64,000 nucleotides of DNA from Oegoconia quadripuncta (GCA_949316235.1 OX438741.1:23278324-23342323), one strand, 5' to 3'; counted from the stretch's first letter, positions 43,516-54,063 are shown. Translations and numbers: made by a program. The notes: generated by a model from the letters alone, not told the origin.

Positions 43516-43681
43516 AGATGTGCAAGCTCATGAGCGATGACGAACGCGCTGGTGAGGCCTTCATCGCGATCGATGGCAGCAGAGCGGTTCCGTGAGCAGA
43601 CTCCACCAACCGGGGCAAAGCCCGACGGGCCTCCAAGTGGTGCCCTCGTCAGCCACACCGCGGCGTCCCAACCCGTGCTAC
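43516..43681 (-). CDS. ADAMTS-type metalloprotease, exon 4 (catalytic core, HExxH)
   Basis: Acceptor TGTACAG (43688-43682), donor GTGAGT (43515-43510); 166 bp. Its first two bases complete a glycine begun in exon 3. Reads STGWDAAVWLTRAPLGGPSG, FAPVGGVCSRNRSAAIDRDE, GLTSAFVIAHELAH, residues about 273-326, and ends two bases into Leu327. The LTR...LGGPSGFAPVGGVC and DEGLTSAFVIAHE strings are characteristic of ADAMTS catalytic domains; the glutamate of HELAH is the general base. The usual HETGH is HELAH here. CpG-rich against AT-rich introns. Confidence 0.95.
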
Positions 43682-43837
43682 CTGTACAGAACCATACAGC
43701 ATTATCTTAGCCGGGGACAAGCAAACCTTACCTTTTACCCATATGTAACTTATTATTAGACATCATGAATAGTATAACTTCGTATTGACGAAAAAAATTC
43801 AGAATCGCATCAATAGTTTCAGAGATTAATTACTTCA

Positions 43838-44200
43838 TAATAAATAAATATACACACAACACCATCTAGTTCCATACTAAGCAACTAGGCTTGAGTTGTG
43901 GATACCAGCCCCCATAGCATGACATCGCTTTCGTGCGCGACATGACGTGAGAATGGGATAGTTGTATATTTCGTCCAAGCGAATGAGCAGGACAAATATT
44001 ATCTCGCTGCTGATGGTTGATATACTACACAAATACATTTTTTTTGGTAAATAAATACATATATTATTGAAAACATTCATAACTCGGGCACACGTGTCCG
44101 TATTCATCATACAAACATATGCCCCTAACGGGATTCGAACCTGCATCCTTTTGGTATAGTAGTCAAGAATTTCTAACCACTACACCAAAGAGATCGTCAA
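43838..44200 (-). mobile_element. SINE family A interrupted by a 104-bp insert
   Basis: Left SINE part CACCATCTAGTTCCATACTA to GATACCAG (43908); right part ATGGTTGATATACTACACAA (44013) to the head. The insert at 43909-44012 (ATGACATCGCTTTCGTGCGC, GAATGAGCAGGACAAATATT) is absent from the other four copies. Confidence 0.85.
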
Positions 44201-44204
44201 AATA

Positions 44205-44515
44205 CACAAACTTCTTTACGTTTTTTACCAAACTGACTCAGGAAGGAAGGTAGCAAGATATCATTAGATTCATCTTGATCACGTGAAGGATACATTTATG
44301 GTGGAAAACCCAACATGGGGCCAATAAAATACAAAATATTCTGTCTGGTTTTTTGATTTAAATACTTATATTGTTATTATAATTTTAGGGTAGATTTTCG
44401 TTGTCGATTACAGCGATACTTTTTTGATTTGAACTGTAGTTGTTATTTTATTAATTATTATTTGAACTCAATCAATTAATCAAATACATTTTATTGTTCT
44501 CACAAGGAAATAGTC
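44205..44515. other. No gene recognised
   Basis: AT-rich ADAMTS intron sequence. Confidence 0.4.
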
Positions 44516-44519
44516 GGCG

Positions 44520-44703
44520 TCATACAGGGCTGCGTTACATGAATCACTGCCTGATACCTATTTAAGCTATGGTTATAGTGATTATTCAAGCTGTACCATT
44601 AGCAGTTCACTAAAATATGACTACCTTTTTAGAGAACTGCAGGTTGGTACAGCTTGAATAATCACCATCATACGCATTAATCATGTAAAATAACCCTGTA
44701 TGA
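44520..44703. mobile_element. Foldback MITE, CAGGG ends, TA-flanked
   Basis: TCATACAGGG at 44520 mirrors CCCTGTATGA at 44694-44703. Inner arms GTGATTATTCAAGCTGTACC (44579-44598) and GGTACAGCTTGAATAATCAC (44646-44665) are exact mirrors. Like the element at 60569 it starts TA-CAGGG, so both may be Tc1/mariner-type. Confidence 0.8.
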
Positions 44704-44773
44704 TAGTGGAACCAATTGTACATAATTAAATATCTTACACTAAAATTACGATGCTGTATGATGGCTAACAGAC

Positions 44774-44985
44774 GATCGGTTGGTGTAGGGGATAGTGACC
44801 CTGTCAGCGAAATCAACGGTTGCAGGTTCGAATCCCGCGAGGGGTAAATGTTTGTGTGATGAATACGAACATTTATTCCCGAGTCATGGCATAAATATGT
44901 TTATCTGTTTCTAGTATTCATAGTGCAAGCTTTGCTTAGTTTGGGCCTAGATCATTGGTGTAAGTGTCCGAAATAACTATTGCAT
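44774..44985 (+). mobile_element. SINE family B, full-length plus copy
   Basis: CGATCGGTTGGTGTAGGGGA, box B GGTTGCAGGTTCGAATCCCG (44818-44837), ATACGAACATTTATTCCCGA, AAGCTTTGCTTAGTTTGGGC and GTGTAAGTGTCCGAAATAAC. Confidence 0.88.
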
Positions 44986-45039
44986 TTTATTAAATTATGC
45001 CTTTTGTTTATTGTTTTTGTTATATATATATATGCAGTC

Positions 45040-45178
45040 CATGTAAGCTAGCGATAAGGATGAGCGGGGTCACCTGCCACAAGCATACTTATTATGCATA
45101 CTGGGCTGACTCCATCCACTGTTCCTAGTCACTATTATTTTAGACTGAAATAAAGATTTTTGTATTTTTATTTGTATT
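45040..45178 (+). mobile_element. Probable LINE 3' end
   Basis: CAGTCCATGTAAGCTAGCGA, CTGGGCTGACTCCATCCACT, then AATAAAGATTTTTGTATTTT. The polyA-like end suggests a retroelement tail; no second copy here. Confidence 0.4.
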
Positions 45179-45467
45179 TTTTGTAACTAACAAGCTAACC
45201 AACTAACAGGGATCTCTATCACGCAAACCTATCAGTTCAGGATTATAAAAAAGTGATGAGGTGCGTTAGCGCAATAATGAACTCGTCTTATCAAAAATAC
45301 TATTACAAATGAAATGCCCAAAAATGACGACTGAATGTGGCCATATTTTTTTTTATGAAACATTTATAACACTCCCATAATTAGGGCGAATCTAACGACA
45401 CATATTTAATAAGGAAAATTATAAAGCTTCTTTATAGCAGATATTTTTAGGATATTTTTATATTCTT

Positions 45468-45568
45468 GAGAAATCGCTGGAGGCAGGCCGCTTCCAACCG
45501 GTCGCTCAGGATATCTATGGGGCGAGCCTATGTTTAGCAGTGAATGTCCTGTGGCTCATATGATGACG
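45468..45568 (+). mobile_element. Family T LINE tail, plus copy
   Basis: CGCTGGAGGCAGGCCGCTTC, CGGTCGCTCAGGATATCTAT, AGCCTATGTTTAGCAGTGAA, TGTCCTGTGGCTCATATGAT. Confidence 0.7.
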
Positions 45569-45569
45569 A

Positions 45570-47025
45570 ATATTTTTCGGGTGTATATACGTATTTATGT
45601 TCCTATCGTGCATAGACGGTTTGATGGATATAGCTAGTTAGCCGCTTAAAGGGTTAATAAGAATAACTATGAGGATAGTTACACTGTGTCAGATCATTGC
45701 TAATATTAATACAAAACTGGGTAAGCACTAGAATCAGACACTCTTTGATAACTTTCTCGCTGTAACGCGTGCATTTAAGATAAGTTTTGATGCAGGCGGT
45801 GAAGTATCCCACTAAAGTTACGCTACTTGAAAGATTAAAAAAATTACTAGTAGGTACGGAGGAATTTCTTATCTCTTCTCCCGCTAAATAAGATTAGCTT
45901 GGGAAGGACAAAAAGTGGCAAGTATTAAATATAAGCTCCAGCTGTCATGGAAATTTGGTGATTATTTTTAAATTTGATTTGTTTTTTATTATATTGAATT
46001 ATCTTCATATCAATGTTAATTACCTGTTACCTTCTTCATCATAAAAATTAAAAGAAAGATGGAGTTTATCCCGATATCACTCATAACCCTAAATATGTAA
46101 AACATAAATAGAATGTATTATTTGTGTTACTTTGTACAATAAAGTTTTTAAAAAAAAACAAAGCAACTGTGTTAAAGTTAAATATCTCCGAAAAGGCTGC
46201 TGGAGGCGATTTTCATCATACATGGCATCTTAGCCAACTTACCTTTAGTTCTTACCTATCCTCTATAGGTTAATCTTAAACATATAAAAACCGCACTCAA
46301 TTCGAACTGGGCATTATTAAGATACATTCGGACACACACACAACACCAGTCGTTGTGAGGGGGTGAAAAAGTAGAGCAATCCATATTAAACCTAGCATTG
46401 GTCCTAGGTAAGCTCTACTTAGCTACATGATATATAAATATAATCAATGAAAGGAGATCAAGGTCTCGCACCGAGGACCAAATAAAATGATATTTCTGGT
46501 TAATGTTTGGCTTAACAAGAATTACTCATACGCTATTACGAGTAACCGACTGATTTTAAGCAATTAATGGCTGTATGAGTACCGCAATCTTAGGCCTGTT
46601 TTACAGAACCAAGTCATGGTCTATACGTAAAACTAGAATTAAAAAGGTAGTTAAATTCATACTTTTGTGGCGAAATAGAGATGGCATTAATACTCAGATG
46701 TGCGTGTCGTTCTGTTAATGACCTTAATAGAATCTCAGTTATAATTTTAACGAATGTAATGTTGAACGCATTCTATAATCTGTAGCTTAGTTGCCTACTC
46801 AACACCTAGACTCTTGCACAAGCAAGATTGGTTTTAAGTTTTTGTATTTAACCACAATTAAACATTGTAACCTTTTCGTCAGAGTACATTTTTGAAAATC
46901 TAATGTACGTCAAAAAAATACAGCATCATTTAGGAAAAATAGTGATAAACACGATGTCAATACAAGAAATAAAGATAAACTTGCAGGTCACATAAGTCGC
47001 CACCGCAAAGTCAGTAATTCATTCA
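45570..47025. other. No gene recognised
   Basis: AT-rich ADAMTS intron sequence. A small relative of 47195 may lie at 45385 (GGCGAATCTAACGACACA). Confidence 0.4.
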
Positions 47026-47029
47026 AAGG

Positions 47030-47180
47030 GTTATGTATATGCTTTTTCAAGAAGACTCCATGACATACAAAATCTTCCTCTCAATAAATTTAAAGATACT
47101 ATAAAACAGAAACTTATTAACAAAGCATATTATAAAATATCAGACTATTTAGATGATAATCATCCCTGGACATAATAAAA
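47030..47180 (+). mobile_element. Jockey/CR1-like LINE C-terminal fragment
   Basis: Plus frame reads SRRLHDIQNLPLNKFKDTIK, QKLINKAYYKISDYLDDNHP then a stop; the RT ORF end of this LINE type. A relative is at 62880-63010. Confidence 0.65.
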
Positions 47181-47189
47181 TCTAACATA

Positions 47190-47390
47190 CTCTGGGGATC
47201 GAGACGAATCTAACGACACCTTACAATTCAAAATCAGCAGTCCGTAACAAGAGGTAACATATAAATCTATATATATACATCCTAAAATATTACTCTCATA
47301 TCTGGCGCAGTCGGGTCAAAAGTAAAAGATGCGACAATATAATATTTTGTGTTTTGCGGACGACATATTGGATTTTACCATATGTATCGA
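47190..47390 (+). repeat. Retroelement 3'-end repeat, copy 1
   Basis: GGGATCGAGACGAATCTAAC, GACACCTTACAATTCAAAAT, ATTACTCTCATATCTGGCGC; matched at 50090-50260. Confidence 0.6.
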
Positions 47391-47394
47391 GCTA

Positions 47395-48700
47395 AAGTTA
47401 AATAGGTAGGTATACCTAAAATTGCGCATCTAAATCACGATAGTTCTATCTACATAATAGTATTTAAGTTAACAGATAACGATTGCGTCATTTGTTAGAT
47501 TGAAAGGTCTCAAGTATTAATTGAATTGTTTAAGACATTACTGTCTATTATTTATCAGTCATTACTTCATTAGATACATAAACCATCATAAATTCATAAC
47601 TTTACCGACAGAGCCCATAATAGGACAGACCGTATGAGTAGGTATTAAATTACTTCCTAGAAATGAACGGAGTGTATTATCTGCGTACATATATAACTTC
47701 TTGACAACAGAAATATGACAGTTAGATTACCCTTGATTAAGAAGATTAATGTAAATTATGATGACATAAAGCAATATGTCTCAATTTTACAAAAGCCAGA
47801 GTTAATGAGACGTCATCTATATAGGATAGGACACAGGAAATTGTTGTAATGATAATAAAATTAAAGGACAACCGGAAAAGTGATGTGGTAAGGAAGAGTC
47901 CAGTAACCAGCAGAGTGCTGTTACTAAGACGAAAATATTTGTATTTTTATTCATTTGTATTGTATTAGAGGTGATTTAACTGTCATAGGTTATGCATGGC
48001 AGTCGTTTCCTGCATTAAAGGAAACTCTGCATTAAAAGAAAATAGTATACAAGCAACCTATCACAACCGAAACAATATGCTCTGAGCAGCACAGCTTTCT
48101 GCACAAGCTGAAATGTCTGCCATACATAACAATCTGCCTACGACATCTTTATGTGGTTTATTTAAAATGACTGTTAGCTTTTCAATTTATATTGGTAGAC
48201 TAACTAACATTTCCGTCAAAGCTTCAGTGGAGAAAAGATATTGATAGACCAGTATCTGGAACAGTCAGTACCGCAGGCTAATGTACCTGCAAGAGTACTA
48301 CCTATGCTGTATGGAAATGTGGAGTGATCTACCTTATTTGCTCTGTTCTATAGATTAAAATCTATAGTAAGAGTTTTTTGACATTGACATCTTCCTGAAC
48401 ACTTTATACATACGATTTTTTTTATGACAATGTTGATGAACTGGGTAATGATAGAGAGTATTTAATTCAAAGTACGGTCTTCTTTTACATATATATAAAT
48501 TACGAATATATATTAATTAATGTAGCGGCTCAAGTAGCTCCTGCGGAAGAATCCACACCGACAAAAAATAAAAATATTGAAGTATTGGAAACCTATGACG
48601 TCGCACGCGCAAGGTAGTACAATCAACACACATCAAAGTTCCATGCTTCAAAATTCAGTATCGGCCTCAACAAAAACTTACTAAGAAGTAAAAATTCATA
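47395..48700. other. No gene recognised
   Basis: AT-rich ADAMTS intron 3 sequence. Confidence 0.4.
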
Positions 48701-48705
48701 GGTAC

Positions 48706-48874
48706 CTGGTGGTAATTTCATAAGATGTCTATGATTCCATTTGTTCACAGCTTCCAAAGTTTTCTTAACATTTCCATATCTTATCAACGGATCCTTTTCG
48801 TCATATAGGAATAGTTTGTTGATAACAAGCGTCATGTTCGAATTCAGTGAATGGTCATTGAAGATGGCACTGAC
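48706..48874 (-). CDS. ADAMTS-type metalloprotease, exon 3
   Basis: Acceptor TTTAAG (48880-48875), donor GTACCT (48705-48700), a weaker donor; 169 bp, phase 0 in and phase 1 out. Reads VSAIFNDHSLNSNMTLVINK, LFLYDEKDPLIRYGNVKKTL, EAVNKWNHRHLMKLPP, residues about 216-271. It aligns with the ADAMTS/reprolysin segment in which the protein core strand (xxVVxxLLxxx) and the TLxxFxxWQ helix lie. NMT is a possible N-glycosylation site. Confidence 0.92.
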
Positions 48875-48978
48875 CTTAAACGTATTACATAAACATGAAA
48901 TGACTCATACGTTCATAACTAAAACCATGCACTTCAAATGTATACGAAAATAAATTGTACGACGTATATCATACTCAC

Positions 48979-49085
48979 AATGTTCATTACAGCTAAAATA
49001 TAGTGCTCCACTCGCTCTCGGCCGTGAAACTTCAACATTGTGTGGTCGGCTATGATGGCCAACTCGAGCCACAGTCCATGTTTAC
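48979..49085 (-). CDS. ADAMTS-type metalloprotease, exon 2 (start of catalytic domain)
   Basis: Acceptor TTCCAG (49091-49086), donor GTGAGT (48978-48973); 107 bp. Reads (G)KHGLWLELAIIADHTMLKFH then GRERVEHYILAVMNI, residues about 180-215: the reprolysin start pattern with LELxIxADHxM and the HYILxxMNI helix. Introns on both sides are short (65 and 104 bp). Confidence 0.94.
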
Positions 49086-49150
49086 CTGGAACATTTAATC
49101 ACAATGCAATCGCTCCTTAAAACATTAACATTGTATGCACAGACACACAC

Positions 49151-49688
49151 CTGACACCGGTCTAGTTAAAGGAGTCACATCGCGATAGTATTCAACGTCG
49201 GCGTGGTTGCTGTGCCGCGGGCGCACGTGCGGACGCGGGAGGGGCACGGGCTCGTCTTCCAGGTCAAGATCAAGGTCGGTCACTGTGTCACCAGTCAGGT
49301 TGTAAGTGACGGGCTGCTCTGTCAGCAGAACGTCACGGCGCCGCAGCACATGTCCGTCCGCCCGAGTCGGTTGCAGCACAAACTCCTCACCACCGACTTG
49401 CAGCAACCCATACAGCTGGCCCTTGCATTCCGTCACCGTCGCCGTCGACTCCTCCTGGTATAATACGCGTCCTTTATAAAACTGGCACTCATCGTAGTAG
49501 GGTGATCGGATTGCGCGGTTCTCGTGCAGTTCGAGGTGCCAACCGAGCAGATGAAGATGGTGAATGGAGTTGGAGCGACGGATACGGATGAGAGATTGTG
49601 GTGGGATGAAGAGTGGGTCGGTCCAGGTTGTGGCCCAGACTTGGGTGGTAACGGTGAGCAGCATGGCTGCCCACAGCCAGCGCGCCAT
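49151..49688 (-). CDS. ADAMTS-type secreted metalloprotease, exon 1 (signal peptide and prodomain)
   Basis: The gene encodes a secreted zinc endopeptidase of the ADAMTS family, which in animals cleaves extracellular matrix and secreted proteins. I start at 49688 because MARWLWAAMLLTVTTQVWA is a good signal peptide and the ATG context is favourable; the same frame is open a further 56 codons upstream (to 49856) but that stretch is GC-driven and not signal-like. Exon 1 (179 codons plus one base) carries the M12B-type propeptide: CQFYKGRVLYQ (Cys68), VTECKGQLYGLLQVGGEEF (Cys88) and VLQPT; an NLT glycosylation site near 130; and a basic LRRR at about 115-118. No classical RxKR furin site precedes the catalytic domain (RPRHS near 156-160 is the nearest). 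Donor GTGTGT at 49150. Six exons (about 413 residues) are visible, ending at the disintegrin-like start; thrombospondin repeats would follow in unseen exons. The DEGLTSAFVIAHE wording is nearest to the ADAMTS2/16/18 side of the family, but I would not name an orthologue. Confidence 0.92.
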
Positions 49689-49900
49689 CGTCCGCGCGCC
49701 GCCGCGGGCTCCGCCTGTCTGCGAGCGCTCGTGCGCGCGCGCAGCGGCGGTGCTCTCACGCATGTACGCACATTGCGGCGCCCGGCGCGGCCGTCTCGCA
49801 GCGCGGAAGGTAAACGACTCCGCATTAAGATTGCATGGACTCCCGGCAACGCACATGCGTCACTTTGGTAAACAAAGGGCGGGCGACTGTTTTATTTTAT
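49689..49900 (-). promoter_or_regulatory. CpG-rich 5' region of the ADAMTS gene
   Basis: About 49690-49830 is GC- and CpG-rich (GCGCGCACGAGCGCTCGC type) in an AT-rich setting, directly upstream of the chosen ATG. No TATA box in the expected place. Likely 5' UTR and core promoter; the exact start of transcription cannot be read from sequence. Confidence 0.5.
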
Positions 49901-50029
49901 CGGTAGGTTAGGTATAAAACAAACTCGTAACCATACATTTATGCGTAACTCTCCCTACATTCATTCTGTCTTCGTTTCTGACGCTTGAACTGTACTGCAA
50001 GTAGTATGGTTTTTAAATAAACCAGAAAA

Positions 50030-50265
50030 CTCGACAGCAAATATTTTATATTTTGCGGGCGCCATTTGGATGCTTTACCATAAAATGCGTCCTATGACAC
50101 TAGTGCCAACACCCTAGGGATCAAGAGACGAATCGAACGACGCCTTGCAGTTCAAAATTGGTCAAGCCGTTTAGGCTACAAGAGGAAAAATAGGCACATA
50201 CTTACATATATGTTCGAAACATTATTACCCTTCTATCTGGGGCAGTCAGGTAAAAATATGCCTTT
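50030..50265 (+). repeat. Retroelement 3'-end repeat, copy 2
   Basis: ATATTTTGCGGGCGCCATTT, GGATCAAGAGACGAATCGAA, GTCAAGCCGTTTAGGCTACA and CCTTCTATCTGGGGCAGTCA; shares order and sequence with 47190-47390. It lies just upstream of the ADAMTS promoter region. Confidence 0.65.
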
Positions 50266-50269
50266 GTAA

Positions 50270-50685
50270 AAGAGCTATGTACCTAATATTAATTCAAAAA
50301 AATACGTAATTATCTTGAATTTACTTATAAATGTATGAATCTTTTTCATTTCTTTGCGTCGTACCTATTCCTCTGTTGATTTTCAAATGATGCCTTTAAA
50401 TATATTCGTTTCTGATCGGAAAATAATATTATGTTTACTGGAATTTGAAATATTATAATGTGTCTTGTTATTACAACGCGCTGCAATGTTAAGGATATCC
50501 AGATTTATCTGCGTAGTCCTGTGCAAACAAATGCAGTCCGTTGATAACTTAATAGGTACCTACTTATTTATGTATCAGTGAATTGCACATGTGTGGGCTG
50601 CAATATGATATCTATGGTACTATAGTGTTAGAATATTTTGCGTACATTCGTCAGCTAGAGTTGTGTGTTTGTATGATTCCTAGCA
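50270..50685. other. No gene recognised
   Basis: AT-rich intergenic sequence. Confidence 0.4.
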
Positions 50686-50689
50686 GAGT

Positions 50690-51085
50690 GGATTAGAACC
50701 GACCAACTAAACCAGCCCTTCTGGGTGTCGTAAAAGCGACTACGGGATTATCTTAAGCATAACAACATGTAGGTACCATTTTGAGGGGCAAAAAAGAGTT
50801 AGGCGAATTACACGGTGACCCATATCAGCGGCGAAATAAGTAGAGTGGTGGTGCCCTGCCGCACGGTAGAGTTTGTAGAGAAGACGTCATTGGCGCTATG
50901 TTACCGCAGTGATCCGAGCGATTATGCGGGATTCTTTGTGAATTTTGTATCAGTCACTGCACGCAACGCATCTGTGACCCTTTTAGTGTTGCGGGTGTCC
51001 ATGGGCGGCGATGATTGCTTTCCATCAGATGACCCGCATGCTCGTTTGCCGCCCTCTCATATAAAAAAAAACGCATAAACATGCG
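50690..51085 (+). mobile_element. LINE 3' end, GGGTGTCCATGGGCGGCG family
   Basis: A family H-like start (CTGGGTGTCGTAAAAGCGAC) is followed by ACCCATATCAGCGGCGAAAT and then GCGGGTGTCCATGGGCGGCG, ATCAGATGACCCGCATGCTC, GTTTGCCGCCCTCTCATATA with a run of A: a common lepidopteran LINE 3' terminus. Confidence 0.75.
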
Positions 51086-51399
51086 GTTGGCATATGCTAA
51101 GTATTAGCTAAACGCTCAGCTCAGTTAAGATCCTGATGCTGAGACATGACTTCCTCTATTAGGACACTACATAGGCTACACTTCATCCATGGACCCAGTA
51201 CGGATTTGTGTCAAACTAATGGTCACCTGATTTCCGGTGTTTCAGTGTGTGCAAATCGCACTTGTAGTTCACCGACTCAAAAGAACGTGACCTCCAATGC
51301 ATAGAAACGCTGGTACGAAAATGCCTTTAGTGGATGAGCATATGCTGATGTGCAATTACTTTGTCAAATAGAATTTCCATCCTTTGACAGATCGACAAA

Positions 51400-51624
51400 T
51401 AATAACTCTAACAACTATAAAATAATATTGTTCTGCAACTGACAGTATGAACTCTTTGCCGGAATCTATTAGGAAAGCTCAATCATTAAATATTTTTAAA
51501 TGTCAAGTCAAAAACCACTACTTAGGTCTCTGAATTTTTTCTTTTCGTTGACTCCCGCCTCGTGAACATTAGTTGACTATCTATAAGTGATTGTGTTTTA
51601 TACTATATATTAAGTATTTCTACA

Positions 51625-51657
<33 letters not shown>

Positions 51658-51920
51658 TTATTTATTTATTTATTTATGTATATATTTATATGTATTATGT
51701 ATATATTTATATAATTAAGTCAATTAATATGATATTATTATTATATTTATGCATGCACCCTACCTGTTTTTCTACCTACAAATGTCCCGTAGCTGTGGGT
51801 TGTCTGGAAGAGATCGCTTTTAGTGATAAGACCGCCTAATTGTGTTCTATGGTTATCATCAAAATTATTGTAAATTATTTTGCGCAATAAAGAGTATTTG
51901 TATTGTATTGTATGGACTCC
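51400..51920 (+). mobile_element. CR1/Jockey-like LINE, RT C-terminus and 3' UTR (family K tail)
   Basis: MNSLPESIRKAQSLNIFKCQ then VKNHYLGL (51448-51531) is the WNxLPxxIRxAxSxxxFKxxLK end of the RT ORF. The 3' UTR contains a long TA/TTTA run (51630-51705). The tail GTTGTCTGGAAGAGATCGCT, AGTGATAAGACCGCC ends with GCGCAATAAAGAGTATTTGT. It connects the many family K tails to their parent LINE type. Confidence 0.75.
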
Positions 51921-51924
51921 TAAT

Positions 51925-52855
51925 AATAGTAATAACTGTCTTAGCAATCCACATAGTGCGTAAGACTCTTCCATGGCGAGATTTTTATCACATTCCGTAG
52001 AACGATTTGCCTTAATGGCTGGTCTATGTTGTTATGCCCAAAACCTCTTAATCGCCTTTTATGACATACTTTTTGCTTGGTTAGTCTTTTTCTACTCTGT
52101 CCTGAACCACACGGCAAATTATCGCAATATGTATACCTACGCTCGTCACCTATATCTGCTATGCCCTGCCAGTGCTATGCAATGTTGTGCAGCATTAATT
52201 ACCTGCGCGTACACGCCAAAGCCTCAATAGTCAGCTCCCAAAATCATAATCGGCAACCATGAGGGACGGTTACGGATACCCGGCGTAGTGGTTTGGACAA
52301 ATCCTCTCACCTGAGATATAAAAATCGCATCGTGGGAGAGGCTAATATCCAGCAGTTCCAAGAATAGTCAACCTGTGTTTTTCCATGAGTGTCATTAAAG
52401 GTGAAGATGTAGTAATTTCAACAAGATGCTACCATGTTATATTGCCTGTATGATGAACTAGAAATACACTAAGATTTTGATGTTTTTAAATAGTTTAATT
52501 TATTTTATTTCCTGCAACTGAATTTATTCAATCTACTTACTTTCATACCCGACCCATACGCTCCCAACCTCCCATACCAATTGTAGGTAAGTAGGTCTAT
52601 AGACCTGAAAACGAGGGAACGACAGTTTTTGGACTTCAGCCATTTGACTAAATCCAAGTTGAATTTGGTGTCTCAGATTGACCTTTGAGAAAATTAAATA
52701 TCCTTTCAAATAAAACATTATACATGCTCTTAACATTTAATTGCTAAAAGAAAGCTATGGAATAAAATGGTAATACCTACTACAAATTCTAATTCTATTC
52801 TAATGCCTGCGTTGATTTTATCAATTCGATAATTGAAAGGAACAAACAATTATTT
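51925..52855. other. No gene recognised; 3' side of the orphan secreted gene
   Basis: An AATAAA on the minus strand near 52500-52510 (AAATAAAATAAATTAAAC) is a candidate polyadenylation signal for the gene at 52860-54105, about 350 bp after its stop. Confidence 0.4.
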
Positions 52856-52859
52856 ATAA

Positions 52860-53273
52860 TCAAGCCGTATGGAGTAGTGTGTCTAATATTGACCTTTTTT
52901 CCCTTCCCATCGCATAAGCATAACTATCCTCGTCGGTGTTCCTGTTCCATGGCGTAAAGTAGGTGACTGCTCCATCGCTACCACGACTCTCTGGAGTGTA
53001 AGCTCGTAGAGCAAAACGTAGAGTCAGAATTATGCCCTCGTCTCTTGGATCGATGTAATTGCATTGGTCATCTTCATCATCTTTGTCGCAATATAAATAT
53101 TCGCGTAAATTTTGTGACAAGTACTTTCCAACGTTCGCCACACGGTAGAAGCCGCTGTCTCTGAAACCTTCCAGATCAAATTCGGGTTCATTCCTTATTT
53201 CATCAGCCAATCGATGCAGTTCGTTCACTCGGACCGATATATCTTGTAAAGGCCCATCAGGTCCGGAGAAACT
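52860..53273 (-). CDS. Orphan secreted protein, exon 2
   Basis: Acceptor TTCACAG (53280-53274) and stop TGA at 52862-52860; 414 bp, 137 residues, phase 0. Reads SFSGPDGPLQDISVRVNELH, RLADEIRNEPEFDLEGFRDS, GFYRVANVGKYLSQNLREYL, YCDKDDEDDQCNYIDPRDEG, IILTLRFALRAYTPESRGSD and on to a GREKRSILDTLLHTA end. Features: strongly acidic centre, a Cys-x8-Cys pair enclosing DKDDEDD, and a basic EKR site 11 residues from the C-terminus that could be cut by a convertase. The frame is fully open with coding-like codon use. I do not recognise a family. Its small size, signal peptide and KR site allow a secreted peptide precursor or a haemolymph or cuticle protein, but nothing decides this. Confidence 0.85.
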   Translation of the reverse strand, partial: SFSGPDGPLQDISVRVNELHRLADEIRNEPEFDLEGFRDSGFYRVANVGKYLSQNLREYLYCDKDDEDDQCNYIDPRDEGIILTLRFALRAYTPESRGSDGAVTYFTPWNRNTDEDSYAYAMGREKRSILDTLLHTA

Positions 53274-53658
53274 CTGTGAAATTTATATATTGTTAAAACA
53301 AATACATTTTGGTTGCTTATAAACCCTAGTGATTGCTACCTAATACCGTATTGATCTTATTGGCGTCATGTAATTTTATTGGATTTAGCTTATACCTAGC
53401 GTTAGGTTCGGACCAAAACTCAAATGTCGTGACAAGCAAGATTCATTTCTTAAGGTAATATTACTTTCCAGCAGGATTTGTGGGAAAAAAAAATCTATAT
53501 GAATGCCGGACATGGTCCATCATCATCCATCATGCGCCATTTTATCCAAATTAGTTCAGCTGTTTATGTGTGATTTAGTAACAAATACTCCACATTTTAA
53601 TATAATTAACGAGTAGGTAGGATTCAACAGTTTGATTTAACTCCAAATGCATCTTTGG

Positions 53659-53948
53659 TTAAGAGGGTTTATTCCGTCCAGTGGCGCCATCATTTTAAAT
53701 ATGAGATAAATCAAAAAAATTGCTCTCACCTGCACCCAAGAAGCCTAAAAGCTAATTATAAATAATACCTACACAGCGTTATTTGCTGTTATTTCCAGAA
53801 TTTAAAAAATCATTGATAAAAACCGCTCCACTTTTTTATAAATAACTTTTAGGCTGCTCGAGGTCAGAGCGATTCTTTTATTTATTATGTATTTAAAAAG
53901 TAAACTTCATTTATCCAATGAGCTACTGGACGGATTAAGCCCTCTTAA
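53659..53948. mobile_element. piggyBac-type MITE (family G), intact copy with TTAA duplication
   Basis: TTAA at 53659-53662 and 53945-53948 flank mirror ends: left GAGGGTTTATTCCGTCCAGT, right reversed GAGGGCTTAATCCGTCCAGT. The inner arms carry GAAGCCTAAAAGCTAATTAT and its mirror. TTAA target choice is the mark of piggyBac elements; at about 290 bp it cannot encode a transposase. It sits in the intron of the orphan gene. Confidence 0.85.
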
Positions 53949-54063
53949 TAATTATAAATTTGACAAGATTACGAGTAAATTGACATTGACAGAAATATTA
54001 AACGTAAACAGCATGCACAAATAATTACTAAATTGAAGCATCCTACAAAATGATAACTCCTAC

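Noticed and set aside
49203..49911. Several open frames on both strands over ADAMTS exon 1
   Set aside because: GC-rich exon sequence leaves other frames open; only the minus frame with signal peptide and M12B propeptide motifs is supported.
51591..51839. Plus-strand 82-codon frame rich in Tyr and Ile
   Set aside because: It is the translation of a TA/TTTA microsatellite in a LINE 3' UTR.
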